A stretch of DNA of 64,000 bases from Arthrobacter sp. DWC3 (GCF_002929375.1 NZ_PJIP01000012.1:62001-126000); one strand, 5' to 3'. Positions 23,817-32,924 are shown, counted from the stretch's first letter. Program-made: numbers and translations. Notes: generated by a model not told the origin, from the sequence alone.

Positions 23817-25619
23817 CTAGCCGAACACGGGCTCGCCGTTGCGCGTGAGCTTCCAGCTCTCCTCGAAGAAGGTGGCCGGGTCGATGGTGCCTTCCGCGAT
23901 CAGGTAGTCGATGAGGAGCTGCCGGATCTCGGTGGTCTGGTTCACGAGCACGGGGGCCGTCGCGATGTGCGGGAAGTTGCCGCCACCGGACTGCCGGTAG
24001 TTGTTCGTGGCCACGGCGAAACGCTGGGCCGGGTCGACCGGCGCCCCGGCGTAGCTGAGGTTCACGATGCGCTGGCCCACGGGCTTGCTGATGTCGATGT
24101 CGTAGGAGACGCCGGACATCATGTCGTAGTTGTAGTCGGGGGTTCCCCCGGCGTTGGTCAGCGTCGCGGGGTCCACGGGTGCGCCGGGAGCGGTCTGCGT
24201 GAAGTACTTCGCCGAGTACTCGAGGTAGTCCTTGACCTGGGCGCCGGTCAGCTCGACACCGAAGAGCGTGTTCGGGAAGACGTACAGCCCCGCCATGTCA
24301 CGGATGGTCACGGGACCCTGCGGGATCACGGCGGCCCGGTTGAAGGGCGCCACGATGGACAGGACCGGGAGGTCCGCGTTCGGCGTCCCGTCGAGGGCCT
24401 TGTCCACGGCACCGGCCTGGACCTCGTTGACGAAGTCCATGACGGCCGTGTCGCGGATGCGGGCATCAGCAGCGGACATGGTCTGGGTCGCGCTGCCGAT
24501 CGGCGTGTTCACGTAGCCGATGGTGCGCTGGTGCTGGTCGGCCGCGATGGCCGAGATCTTCGGATCCGCCGGCACCGTGTTGGTGTTGAGCAGTTCCGAG
24601 TTCGCCGAGGTGACGTCCCACTGGCCGCGGACCTTCGTGAGTTCGAAGTCCATGACGGACAGGCGCATGCCCCAGTTCCTGGGTTCCGTGAGGAGCACTT
24701 GCTCGCCGGTCTGCTTGTTCGTGACGAAACGTTCGGGGATCTCCTGGTGCTCGTGGCCCGCGAGGATCGCGTCGATCCCCGGGACCTGCTCGGCGATCAG
24801 GGTGGAGGCGTTCTCGACCGGCAGCGCCTCGCCGTAGGAGGACGTACCGGAGGGGCCGGAGTGCGAGCTGACGACGACCACGTCGGCACCCGCGGACCTC
24901 ATCTCCGGGACGTACTTGCGGGCCTGCTCCACCATGTCGTCGAACGCCAGCCGGCCCTCGACGTTGTTCTTGTCCCAGATGGCGCTGCCGGGGGTCGTGA
25001 GCCCGAGGATGCCGACCCTGATCGGTTTCTGGCCCTTCAGCTTGACCGTCCTGATGACGTACGGCGTGAAGGCGTCCTCACCCGTGACCGCGTCCTTGAC
25101 GTTCGCGCCGAGCAGCGGGAAGTCGAGCTGCTCCTCGTAGGTCCGCAGGAGGGGGAGCCCGTAGTTGAACTCGTGGTTGCCGAGCGTGGTGGCGTCGTAG
25201 CCCATGGCGTTCATCGCGGCAGCCATGGGGTGGGTCTCGCCGCTCTCGGAGACGGGCTCCACCGTGGCGAAGTAGTCGGTCAGCGACGTGCCCTGGATGG
25301 TGTCGCCGTTGTCGATCAGGAGGGTCGACTCCTCGCCGCGGTCCGCGCGGACCTGGTTGACGAGGGTGGAGATCTTGGCGAGTCCGACGTCGTTGTGCGC
25401 GGCGTCGTCGTACTCGGCATTGGTGAAGTAGTCCCAGTTCTCGATGTAGCCGTGGAGGTCGCTGGTGCCCATGACGGTGATCGAGACCGTCGGGTCCTTG
25501 GGGCCCTTGCTGCCGCCGGGTGCGGCGGTTGCAGCGGGTGCGAATCCGATGGCTGCGATGCAGCCGATGGCGACCGTCGCGATGGCGCGGCGGTGCCCCC
25601 TGGTGAAACTTTGTGACAC
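23817..25619 (-). CDS. secreted bifunctional metallophosphatase/5'-nucleotidase
   Basis: A 600-residue exported enzyme. The signal peptide (RRAIATVAIGCIAAIGFAPAATA) is followed by a calcineurin-like phosphoesterase domain with its metal ligands in TSDLHG, NGD, GNHEF, SHSG and GHEH. A 5'-nucleotidase C-terminal domain covers about residues 360-560 (ending in the SGGGNFP region). It hydrolyses nucleotides outside the cell to recover phosphate and nucleosides. The start is a GTG at 25619 with AGGAG 13 bases before it. No LPXTG or lipobox anchor is visible, so it is probably released. It is transcribed alone. Confidence 0.92.
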   Translation of the reverse strand: MSQSFTRGHRRAIATVAIGCIAAIGFAPAATAAPGGSKGPKDPTVSITVMGTSDLHGYIENWDYFTNAEYDDAAHNDVGLAKISTLVNQVRADRGEESTLLIDNGDTIQGTSLTDYFATVEPVSESGETHPMAAAMNAMGYDATTLGNHEFNYGLPLLRTYEEQLDFPLLGANVKDAVTGEDAFTPYVIRTVKLKGQKPIRVGILGLTTPGSAIWDKNNVEGRLAFDDMVEQARKYVPEMRSAGADVVVVSSHSGPSGTSSYGEALPVENASTLIAEQVPGIDAILAGHEHQEIPERFVTNKQTGEQVLLTEPRNWGMRLSVMDFELTKVRGQWDVTSANSELLNTNTVPADPKISAIAADQHQRTIGYVNTPIGSATQTMSAADARIRDTAVMDFVNEVQAGAVDKALDGTPNADLPVLSIVAPFNRAAVIPQGPVTIRDMAGLYVFPNTLFGVELTGAQVKDYLEYSAKYFTQTAPGAPVDPATLTNAGGTPDYNYDMMSGVSYDIDISKPVGQRIVNLSYAGAPVDPAQRFAVATNNYRQSGGGNFPHIATAPVLVNQTTEIRQLLIDYLIAEGTIDPATFFEESWKLTRNGEPVFG

Positions 25620-25778
25620 GTGGAATCAGCTCCTGTAGGAATGCGGTGGCAGCAGCCTACCCGTGACCGGTGACACACTGGTGACGCTGGCCTTGCTCCG
25701 GGTGAACGGAGGAGGTCGGGTACCGGGCGCCCTCTCCAGGTCCGCCCGCTGGGCAAACCACGCCGGGGAGGACCGCGG

Positions 25779-26762
25779 ATGACCACGCAGGCAGAGCAGC
25801 AGGACGTGTACCGGGAGGACGTGCTCGGCGCCGGATACGAGGTGCGGACGCTTGCGCTGCGTCCGGACGACGAGGGCGACGTGGTGGCCACCCTGGTCCG
25901 GAGCACGCTCCCCGGCGGATCGCGGAAGGCGGTGCTCTACGTCCACGGGTTCGTTGACTACTTCTTCCAGACCCACCTCGCCGATGCGTGGCACGCGGCC
26001 GGGTTCGACTTCTATGCCCTCGACCTCCGGAAGTACGGGCGGTCCCTGCGCGACCACCAGACCCCGAACTACATCACGTCCCTCGAGGACTACGACGAGG
26101 AACTGGACGAGGCTGCGCGCATCGTCCGGGAGGAGGGTCACGAGGTCCTCGTTGTCATGGGGCACTCGACGGGCGGGCTCATCACCTCCCTGTGGGCACA
26201 CCGGCGTCGGGGCCGCGGGATCGTCGACGCACTCGTCCTCAACAGCCCCTGGTTCGACCTCAACGCGAGCCTGCTCCAGCGCACCCTCGGCACCGCCGCG
26301 GTCCACCGGATCGGGACGGTCAGGCCGCGCGCCGTCGTCGGGAAGCTCGCCTCCTTCTACGGCCACTACCTGCACCGGGGCAGCGGCGGGGAGTGGGACT
26401 ACGACCTGACGTGGAAGCCGCACGGCGGATTCCCCGTCGTCGCCGCCTGGCTGGCCGGGATCCGCCGCGGACACGCCGAGCTCAACCGCGGCCTCGCCAT
26501 CGACTGCCCCGTGTTGGTCGCGTGCTCCGACGCCACGTCGAACCCGGCGAAGGACCCCGCCCGTGTCTCGTCCACGGACGTGGTGCTCGACGTCGAGCAC
26601 ATCGCCGGCCGTGCCCCGAAACTCGGCGGGCTCGTCACGCTGGTGCGGATCGCGGGCGGCATCCACGACCTCACGCTGTCGCCGGAACCGGCCCGCTCCA
26701 CGTTCTTCACCGAACTCGCGCGCTGGCAGGAAGCGTACGTCCCCGCGGTCCCCGAGCGGTGA
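25779..26762 (+). CDS. alpha/beta hydrolase, monoacylglycerol lipase-like
   Basis: A 327-residue serine hydrolase of the S33/hydrolase-4 type. The nucleophile Ser130 is in GHSTGG, the oxyanion region is VLYVHGFVDYFFQ, and a LDLRKYGRS strand follows as in monoacylglycerol lipases. The late GIHDLTLS segment supplies the catalytic His. It has no signal peptide. The ATG at 25779 is preceded by GGGGAGGA. It is divergent from the 5'-nucleotidase gene and alone on its strand. The natural ester substrate is unknown. Confidence 0.85.
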   Translation: MTTQAEQQDVYREDVLGAGYEVRTLALRPDDEGDVVATLVRSTLPGGSRKAVLYVHGFVDYFFQTHLADAWHAAGFDFYALDLRKYGRSLRDHQTPNYITSLEDYDEELDEAARIVREEGHEVLVVMGHSTGGLITSLWAHRRRGRGIVDALVLNSPWFDLNASLLQRTLGTAAVHRIGTVRPRAVVGKLASFYGHYLHRGSGGEWDYDLTWKPHGGFPVVAAWLAGIRRGHAELNRGLAIDCPVLVACSDATSNPAKDPARVSSTDVVLDVEHIAGRAPKLGGLVTLVRIAGGIHDLTLSPEPARSTFFTELARWQEAYVPAVPER

Positions 26763-26811
26763 CCCGGCCGGGTCGGGGTCCGGGCCCGGTCCGGAAGGCG
26801 TGACTCGTCCG

Positions 26812-27195
26812 TCAGGCCGGGCGACGTGCCGCGAGGCGCTCGGCCAGGGCGTGCTCCTCGCACATCGCCGAGTGCGCCAGGGCGAACACCCTCGCGTCGG
26901 AGCGCAGATGGCCGATGAGGGCGAGGGCGGAGCGGGCGTCCTGCGCCTCGGGTTCGAGGAGCTGGGCCGCGGTCGTCTGGAGCCTGCCGGCGCCGGCCTT
27001 CGCGGCCGCGAGCCGGAGCCCCTGGACGGCGTCGCGCCACTGCTCGGGGTCCGCGCTGCGGAACGCGCGTTCGATGGTGAGGATGCGGTCGTCCAGCAGA
27101 TCGACGAACCGGGAGACGAAGGACGACGCGGCCCGGAGCGAACCCAGGTCGGCGACGAGTCTCGCGACGGCTGCCTTGTCGATGATGGGCTGCAT
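26812..27195 (-). CDS. Hpt-like helical protein lacking the phosphoacceptor histidine
   Basis: A 127-residue, all-helical protein. It matches the actinobacterial proteins usually called Hpt domain proteins (LVADLGSLRAASSFVSRFVDLLDDRILTIERAFRSADPEQW). Where a true Hpt has an H-x-L-K-G phosphorylation helix, this one reads VQGLRLAAAKAGA, with no His. It therefore cannot be a normal phosphorelay partner and may be a helical scaffold or binding protein. The ATG at 27195 follows GGAAGGAG; reading from further upstream adds unrelated residues. It seems monocistronic. Confidence 0.65.
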   Translation of the reverse strand: MQPIIDKAAVARLVADLGSLRAASSFVSRFVDLLDDRILTIERAFRSADPEQWRDAVQGLRLAAAKAGAGRLQTTAAQLLEPEAQDARSALALIGHLRSDARVFALAHSAMCEEHALAERLAARRPA

Positions 27196-27351
27196 CTTCA
27201 CTCCTTCCACGCGGGATCGGTGGCGGAAGGGCGCCCGGAAGGGACCTTCTCGGGTCCCCACCGCATTCCCAGTCTTGCGGGGCAACGTGAAGCCGAACCG
27301 CAGCACAGCTTGAGGTTCCATCAAGATCATCCGAAGTCGGGGCGAAGCCCG

Positions 27352-27696
27352 TCAGGCGTCGGGGCCGAGGACCTCCGGTGATGCCTCTCCCGCCGCGGTC
27401 CCCTTCAGTTCCACGAGGATCGCCCGGCTCGGCGTCTCGCCCGTGTTCTCCCCGGCGTGGCGCTGCGCCGGCAGCCATACGGCCTGGCCGGCCGTGAGCC
27501 GCGTGTCGAAGACCCTGTCACCCGAGGAGAGGCGGCGCGAGAAGGAGCTCAACGCGATCAGGACGCTGTTCGGGTGGTCGTGGGGCGTCGTCGCGTCCCC
27601 CGGTACGTCGACGTACTCGAGGACGCGGACGAGGTCGTTCTCCCAGAGCACCGAGTAGTGGTCGGGGTTGGTGATGGTCGGATCGTCATTGATCAT
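27352..27696 (-). CDS. small cupin-domain protein
   Basis: A 114-residue cytoplasmic protein with a single cupin barrel. The first motif is TTPHDHPNSVLIAL and the second is GQAVWLPAQRHAGENTG, which together offer His ligands for a metal. It resembles small cupins of actinobacteria with no assigned function. It ends 155 bases before the Hpt-like gene, an interval where I see nothing except a possible promoter region. It lies 61 bases after the reductase gene on the same strand. Confidence 0.75.
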   Translation of the reverse strand: MINDDPTITNPDHYSVLWENDLVRVLEYVDVPGDATTPHDHPNSVLIALSSFSRRLSSGDRVFDTRLTAGQAVWLPAQRHAGENTGETPSRAILVELKGTAAGEASPEVLGPDA

Positions 27697-27757
27697 GGCT
27701 GGACTGTACGCCGCTCCGGTCGCGGCGGCCAGAGCGGAGGGCCCGTCCGGCGCGGAC

Positions 27758-28324
27758 TCAGGTGTCCTGGTGCGCGATGTCGTAGACCAGCACGGCGAAC
27801 TGGCCCTGCTGCTCCACGGAGCGGAGGGTCAGCCGGTCGGATTCGACGCGCAGGGGCAGCAGAGGGGCCCCGCCGGCCAGGGCGACGGGGGCGATGGCCA
27901 CCTCGATCTCGTCGAGCAGGCCGGCGGTGAGGAACTGTCCGGCGAGATCGCCGCCGCCCACGATCCAGATGTCCCGCCCGCCGGCGGCCTCGCGCACCTG
28001 CTCGAACACCGGGCGGACGTCGCCGGAGACGAGGCGCACGTCCGCGCCCTCGGGGACGGGGAGGTCCCTCGTGGTGAAGACGAACGTGGGCCGGTCGCCG
28101 TACAGGGTCCGCCACTTCGCGGGCTCTTCGAGGAGGTGTTCGAACGCCAGCACCCACTCGTACGTCGTGGAGCCCTCCACGAGTACACCCACGGACCCGA
28201 GGAAGCGTTCGTAGTTCGCGGGAGGCGGGGGACGGTCGACGGCGAAGAGCCACTCTAGGGAGTTGTGCTCGTCCGCGATGAAGCCGTTGAGCGTGGAAGC
28301 CGTGTAGAAGATGACACGCGTCAT
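27758..28324 (-). CDS. RibD C-terminal/dihydrofolate reductase-family protein
   Basis: A 188-residue protein with the DHFR fold of the RibD C-terminal family. Landmarks are the N-terminal strand RVIFYTASTLNGFIAD, VEGSTTYEW, FVFTTRDLPVP and DIWIVGGGDLAGQFL for the NADPH site. This group of stand-alone reductases is common in actinobacteria and is not the essential FolA; the substrate is unknown. It begins at 28324 and precedes the cupin gene on the same strand. Confidence 0.85.
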   Translation of the reverse strand: MTRVIFYTASTLNGFIADEHNSLEWLFAVDRPPPPANYERFLGSVGVLVEGSTTYEWVLAFEHLLEEPAKWRTLYGDRPTFVFTTRDLPVPEGADVRLVSGDVRPVFEQVREAAGGRDIWIVGGGDLAGQFLTAGLLDEIEVAIAPVALAGGAPLLPLRVESDRLTLRSVEQQGQFAVLVYDIAHQDT

Positions 28325-28389
28325 GGCTCATTCCACCACGGGACCCCTGCTGCGGGAAGGCTGCTCCGTCCCATGCGACGGCCCTTCGG

Positions 28390-28415
28390 AATGGGAAGGA
28401 TCGGACATTCCCATT
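28390..28415. promoter_or_regulatory. 8-bp inverted repeat upstream of the reductase gene
   Basis: AATGGGAA (28390-28397) and TTCCCATT (28408-28415) are perfect inverted copies ten bases apart, so their centres lie about 18 bases apart. They lie 66-91 bases before the reductase start and just beyond the end of the hydrolase gene. They could be an operator or a weak terminator stem. Confidence 0.35.
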
Positions 28416-28453
28416 TCACGGGTCCGTGCAGTGGGAGAGACGGCCTCCGGGCG

Positions 28454-29356
28454 CTACCCCTGCTTCTCGACGTCGGCGACGAAACGCCGCACGAGGGCGT
28501 CGAACTCCTCCTCCCGCTCGATCTGCGGCATGTGCCCCGTCCTCTCGAACAGGTGGAATTCGGCGTGCGGGAAGATCTGCCGTGCGTGTTCGAGGTGCGA
28601 CGCCGGCAGGATGCGGTCCTCGTCGCCCCACACCACGAGGGTCGGCTTGTGCTGCGCCGCGATCGTGCCGAGGAGCTGTGTCCGCCAGCGCCGGCGTACG
28701 CCGCGGAAGGTCCCGAGGTGGCCGGCGACGGCGAGAAGGACATCGTCGCGCCCCGGGTTACGGCTCACCTCCTGCGCGTGGTCGAGTCGCTCCTCGGTGA
28801 CGAACTTCCTGTCGTAGAACAGCGCGCGTTCGGTGCGGTACGCGACCTTGCGTGACTTGTCCTTCATGAGCCGCCGACCGAGGGGCCGGATCGCCAGGAT
28901 GCGCAGCGCTATGGTGACCTCCTTGCCGAACCCGGCGCTGTTCGCGAGCACGAGGCTCCGGACCCGCTGCGGCTCGAGGGCGCTGATCTTCATGGCCACC
29001 GCGCCTCCCAGGGAGTTACCCACCACGTGCAGCGGCCGGTGCTCGCCCAGTGTGTCCAGGGCGGCGATGACGAACCGCGCGAGCGATTCCAGCGAGTACC
29101 GGCCGGCGGTCCGTTCGGACAGGCCGAAGCCGGGCAGGTCCACGCTGATGACGCGGTGGTCCACGGCGAGCCGCCCGTACAGCCCCTCCCAGTCCTCGAG
29201 GCTGCGTCCGATCCCGTGCAGCAGGAGGATGGGAGGCCGGTCCCGCGCACCCTCGTCGCGGTAGCGGACGCGGATCCCGTCGACGGTCAGGAAGCCGTCG
29301 TCCGGCGTCCCGGGACGGGTGGCGCGCGTGGCGGGGGAGGGCCCGACGCCGGTCAT
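28454..29356 (-). CDS. alpha/beta hydrolase of a mymA-like operon
   Basis: A 300-residue alpha/beta hydrolase. The oxyanion segment is LLLHGIGRSLEDW, the nucleophile is Ser115 in GNSLGG, the acid is in VVWGDEDRILP and the His is in ERTGHMPQIE. It overlaps the SDR gene by four bases (ATGA) and is the last gene of the operon. In this setting it may cleave an ester produced by the neighbouring Baeyer-Villiger-type monooxygenase, or act on lipid. That role is inferred from the operon. Confidence 0.88.
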   Translation of the reverse strand: MTGVGPSPATRATRPGTPDDGFLTVDGIRVRYRDEGARDRPPILLLHGIGRSLEDWEGLYGRLAVDHRVISVDLPGFGLSERTAGRYSLESLARFVIAALDTLGEHRPLHVVGNSLGGAVAMKISALEPQRVRSLVLANSAGFGKEVTIALRILAIRPLGRRLMKDKSRKVAYRTERALFYDRKFVTEERLDHAQEVSRNPGRDDVLLAVAGHLGTFRGVRRRWRTQLLGTIAAQHKPTLVVWGDEDRILPASHLEHARQIFPHAEFHLFERTGHMPQIEREEEFDALVRRFVADVEKQG

Positions 29357-30207
29357 CGTCGGGCCTTCCCCGCGAGGCGGAGGAGTCTCGTGCCGCTGCG
29401 CTCGAGGGTGCCGAAGGACATCGGTGCCACGCGGGCCACGACGTCGGGCACCTTGGCGCTGAGGCCGATCAGCAGGCGGGGCCGCCGGGCCTTGACGGCC
29501 TCGAGCATGAGCTCGGCCGCCTTCTCGGCGGGGAAGGTGAGGAGCTTGTGGAAGTCGTCCTTGGCGCGCTTCACGTCGGCATCGGTCAGGTTCCCGCCGA
29601 TGCGCGCGTTGAGAGCGATGTTCGTCCGGATACCGCCGGGATGCACGGTCGTGGTGCCGATCCCGCGGGGCAGCAGCTCATTGCGGAGCGCCTCGGTGAA
29701 GCCGCGCAGGGCGAACTTGCTGGACGAGTAGGCGGTCTGGCCCTTCGGCCCGACGAGACCGAACAGGCTCGAGACGTTCACGATGTGCGAGCCCGCACCC
29801 ATCCTCGGCAGCAGGTGGTGCGTGAGCCGCACGGGCGCCCTGAAGTTGATGGCCATGACCCAGTCGAAGTCGTCCAGGCCGATCTGGTCGAAGCGTCCGG
29901 CCAGCGCCACGCCGGCGTTGTTGACGAGGAGGTCCACGCGGTCGGTCGCCGCCAGCAGGTCGGCGGCGAGTCGGTCGACGGCGTCACGGTCCGCGAGGTC
30001 GGCCACGAACGTGGTGACCCCCTCGCCGCCGGGATAGGTGGCGCGGATGGAGGCCGCGACGGCGTCGAGCTTCTCCGCGTCACGGTCGACGAGCAGCAGG
30101 GCGCTGCCGCGTTCGGCGAGGCCGCGGGCGAGGTGCTCGCCCATGCCTCCTGCGGCACCGGTGACGACGGCGGTGGCGCCGGCGAACCGGAAGGGGCGGA
30201 TGCTCAT
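29353..30207 (-). CDS. short-chain dehydrogenase of a mymA-like operon
   Basis: A 284-residue SDR. TGAAGGMG (residues 16-23) binds NAD(P), NNAG and the VSSLFGLVGPKGQTAYSSSK block supply the Asn, Ser, Tyr and Lys of the active site. The C-terminal 80 residues (TFPAEKAAELMLEAVKARRPRLLIG) are of the kind seen in SDRs that act on long-chain or lipid substrates. Both ends overlap neighbours by four bases, so it is translated from a compact three-gene message. Confidence 0.9.
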   Translation of the reverse strand: MSIRPFRFAGATAVVTGAAGGMGEHLARGLAERGSALLLVDRDAEKLDAVAASIRATYPGGEGVTTFVADLADRDAVDRLAADLLAATDRVDLLVNNAGVALAGRFDQIGLDDFDWVMAINFRAPVRLTHHLLPRMGAGSHIVNVSSLFGLVGPKGQTAYSSSKFALRGFTEALRNELLPRGIGTTTVHPGGIRTNIALNARIGGNLTDADVKRAKDDFHKLLTFPAEKAAELMLEAVKARRPRLLIGLSAKVPDVVARVAPMSFGTLERSGTRLLRLAGKARR

Positions 30208-31727
30208 GCGTGGATCTCCTGCAGGTCCGGCGCGGGGGCGGCGGGCGGGGCGGGTGCGTCGAAGACCATGTCCTTCGCCAGGTTGCCCCGGAGTGCGGTG
30301 GGGGCGTCGAGCAGGTAGTTCTGCCGCATGGTCCACGGCTGCCGGTCGCCCTGCTTCGGGAACGCCGAGACGGCGCGCTGCACGTAGCCGGACGTCAGGT
30401 CCAGGATGGGCCGGGCCTTCATGGCGCCGTCGGCCGCGGGGGCGCCGTAGCGGTGGCCGTTGCGATCCAGGTACTTGATGAGCCGGCAGACGTAGCGCGA
30501 GCTGAGGTCCGCCCGCAGCGTCCAGGATGCGTTGGTGTAGCCCACGCACAGGGCGAGGTTGGGCACGCCGCTGACCATCAGCCCCCGGTACACCCACGAG
30601 TCGCCGAGGTCCACGGGCTGCCCGTCCACGGTGAAGGTGGCGCCGCCGAGCGGCAGCATCGCCAGGCCCGTGGCGGGGACCACGACGTCGGCCTCGAGCT
30701 CCTGCCCCGAGGCGAGCCGGATGCCGGTCGGCGTGAAGGTGTCGATGGTGTCCGTGACCACGGAGGCCCTGCCGGACTTCAGGGCCTTGAAGAAGTCCGC
30801 GCTGGGTGCGACGCACAGGCGCTGGTCCCACGGGTTGTACGCGGGGGTGAAGTTCGCCTCGACGGTCTTCTCGTCGCCGAGGATCCGCGCGGTCTGCGTG
30901 CGGATGAGCTTCTTGGCGATCTCCGGGCGCCGGCGGCACAGCTGGTAGAACGCCTGGGTGAACAGGACGTTCTTGGCTCGGGCCACGTGGTGTGCCATCC
31001 CGGCGGGCAGGTGGCGGCGTGCGACGTCCGAGAACCTGTCGCGGCTCGGCACGGCCGTGATGTAGGTGGGGGAGCGCTGGAGCATGGTCACGTGCGCGGC
31101 ATCCTCCGCCATGGACGGCACGAGCGTGACGGCGGTGGCCCCGCTGCCGATCACGACGACGCGCTTGCCCGTGTAGTCCAGGTCCTCGGGCCAGAACTGG
31201 GGGCGGACGGTCTCACCCTCGAACGACTCGTGGCCGGGGAAGGACGGCTCGTACCCGTGCTCGTAGTCGTAGTAGCCGCTGCACAGGTAGAGGAACCCGC
31301 AGGTGAGCTGCCGGCGCCCGGTCGTGACGTGGCCGGCGCCGTCGTCGTCCGTCACGTCCAGTTCCAGCGTCCACCGGGCGTCGGCCGAGGACCAGGCCGC
31401 GCTGACCAGCCTGGTGGAGAAGCGGATGCGCTCCCGGATGCGGGGGTCGTCGGCGGTGTCGCGGATGTACTGCAGGATCGAGGAGCCGTCGGCGATCGCC
31501 TTCGCCTCGGTCCAGGGCCGGAACGGGTAGCCGAGGGTGAACATGTCGCTGTCGGAGCGGACGCCGGGGTAGCGGAACAGGTCCCACGTGCCGCCGATGG
31601 CGCTGCGCGCCTCGAGGACGGCGAAGCTCTTGCCCGGCAGTTCCGTGGAGACCCGGTATGCGGCTCCGATGCCGGAGAGACCGGCGCCGACGATCACGAC
31701 GTCGAGGTGTTCGAGGGAAGTGTCCAT
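30204..31727 (-). CDS. FAD-dependent Baeyer-Villiger-type monooxygenase (MymA/EtaA-like)
   Basis: A 507-residue flavin monooxygenase. The FAD-binding GxGxxG is GAGLSGIG near residues 14-21 and the NADPH-binding motif is GSGATAV at about 194-200. The Baeyer-Villiger fingerprint FxGxxxHxxxW is present in spacing (Phe169, Gly171, Trp179), but position 175 is Arg rather than His. It would insert oxygen into ketones or oxidise S or N groups with NADPH and O2, though the altered residue could change the chemistry. It is the first gene of the operon and divergent from an AraC regulator, as in the mycobacterial virS-mymA locus. Confidence 0.9.
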   Translation of the reverse strand: MDTSLEHLDVVIVGAGLSGIGAAYRVSTELPGKSFAVLEARSAIGGTWDLFRYPGVRSDSDMFTLGYPFRPWTEAKAIADGSSILQYIRDTADDPRIRERIRFSTRLVSAAWSSADARWTLELDVTDDDGAGHVTTGRRQLTCGFLYLCSGYYDYEHGYEPSFPGHESFEGETVRPQFWPEDLDYTGKRVVVIGSGATAVTLVPSMAEDAAHVTMLQRSPTYITAVPSRDRFSDVARRHLPAGMAHHVARAKNVLFTQAFYQLCRRRPEIAKKLIRTQTARILGDEKTVEANFTPAYNPWDQRLCVAPSADFFKALKSGRASVVTDTIDTFTPTGIRLASGQELEADVVVPATGLAMLPLGGATFTVDGQPVDLGDSWVYRGLMVSGVPNLALCVGYTNASWTLRADLSSRYVCRLIKYLDRNGHRYGAPAADGAMKARPILDLTSGYVQRAVSAFPKQGDRQPWTMRQNYLLDAPTALRGNLAKDMVFDAPAPPAAPAPDLQEIHA

Positions 31728-31796
31728 CCTTCCATTGTCGGGGCGACAGGCGGACCGGGCTTGACTTCACACGACAGCTATTTACCCTTGGACGAC

Positions 31797-32855
31797 ATGA
31801 GCTCCGTCATCCGATCCGCCGGCATGCGGGGCTTCCGCGACGTCGTCGAGCAGTACGGCGGGGACGCGGCAGCGCTGGCGGCCCGGTTCCGCGTGCCGCT
31901 GGAGGCGGTCGACAGCGACGACGTCCTCGTGTCCGACGTCGCCATGGCGAAACTCCTCGAGGGTGCGGCCCGCGAGCTGCCGTGCCCCGATCTGGGACTG
32001 CGCATGTCCGAGTACCAGGACATCGGCATCCTCGGCCCGCTGGCCGTCGCCGTGCAGAACTCGCCGACCGTGGGTGCGGCGCTCGGATGTGCGTCCCAGT
32101 TCCTCTTCCTCCACAGCCCCGTGCTGCGCTTCACGATCGTGCCGGATCCGGAGGGGAGGGCTGGGGAGGTGGGCCTCTGCTACGGGTCCTCGCAGGGGAG
32201 GCCACCGCGCCAGGCCACCGATGCCATCCTCGCTTTCGCGCACCGGATGATCCGCTTCCTGGTGGACGGGCCGTACGGTCTCCACTCCGTCCATCTCTCG
32301 CACCAGCCGAAGGCGCCTGCCGGCCGGTACGCGGAGTTCTTCGGCGCGGAGGTGCGGTTCGGGCAGCCGGCATCGCTGCTGCGGGTGCCGCGGAGCCTGC
32401 TGGACCGGCCGCTGACCGGCGTGGACGGAACGCTCCGCGAGATCGCCCTCGCGTACCTCCACAGCCACTTCCCCGAGCCGGGTCGCGTGGTCGCCCCGCA
32501 GGTGCGGAACGCCGTCGACCGCATGCTCGGCACCTCCCCGCCGCGGATCGACTCGGCGGCGAGGCTCCTCGGGATGCACCCGCGCACCCTTCAACGCCGG
32601 CTGGCCGCCGAGGGTGTCACCTTCGAGGCACTGCTCGACGACGCCCGTCGTGACGCCGCGCTGCGGCTGCTCACGCGGACCGATCTGCCGCTGCAGCAGG
32701 TCGCGGGACTCGTGGGCCTGTCCGAGCAGTCGGCCCTGACCCGCTGCGTGCGCCGGTGGTGCGGCACGACGCCGAGGGCGGTGCGCATGCGGGGCGCGGA
32801 GGGATCGGGGGCGTCGGGCACGAAGGCTTCCGGGAGCCGGCGCGAGCCTGGCTAG
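31797..32855 (+). CDS. AraC-family regulator (VirS/OruR-like)
   Basis: A 352-residue regulator. The N-terminal two-thirds match the arabinose-binding-domain type seen in VirS, OruR and ArgR-like activators. The C-terminal AraC helix-turn-helix pair covers residues about 250-335 (SAARLLGMHPRTLQRRLAAEGVTFEALLDDARRDAALRLL, then LSEQSALTRCVRRWCGTTPRAVR). The ATG at 31797 has no clear ribosome site; the message may be leaderless, or an in-frame TTG at 31761 may be used. It is divergent from the monooxygenase operon, with an AT-rich 69-base gap holding the promoters. It very probably activates that operon. Confidence 0.87.
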   Translation: MSSVIRSAGMRGFRDVVEQYGGDAAALAARFRVPLEAVDSDDVLVSDVAMAKLLEGAARELPCPDLGLRMSEYQDIGILGPLAVAVQNSPTVGAALGCASQFLFLHSPVLRFTIVPDPEGRAGEVGLCYGSSQGRPPRQATDAILAFAHRMIRFLVDGPYGLHSVHLSHQPKAPAGRYAEFFGAEVRFGQPASLLRVPRSLLDRPLTGVDGTLREIALAYLHSHFPEPGRVVAPQVRNAVDRMLGTSPPRIDSAARLLGMHPRTLQRRLAAEGVTFEALLDDARRDAALRLLTRTDLPLQQVAGLVGLSEQSALTRCVRRWCGTTPRAVRMRGAEGSGASGTKASGSRREPG

Positions 32856-32924
32856 GCCGCGGTGCGCCCGGTACGTGGGTGTACAAGCTGTCCGCCCGCG
32901 CCGGCCGGTCATGCGCCCCGGTCG

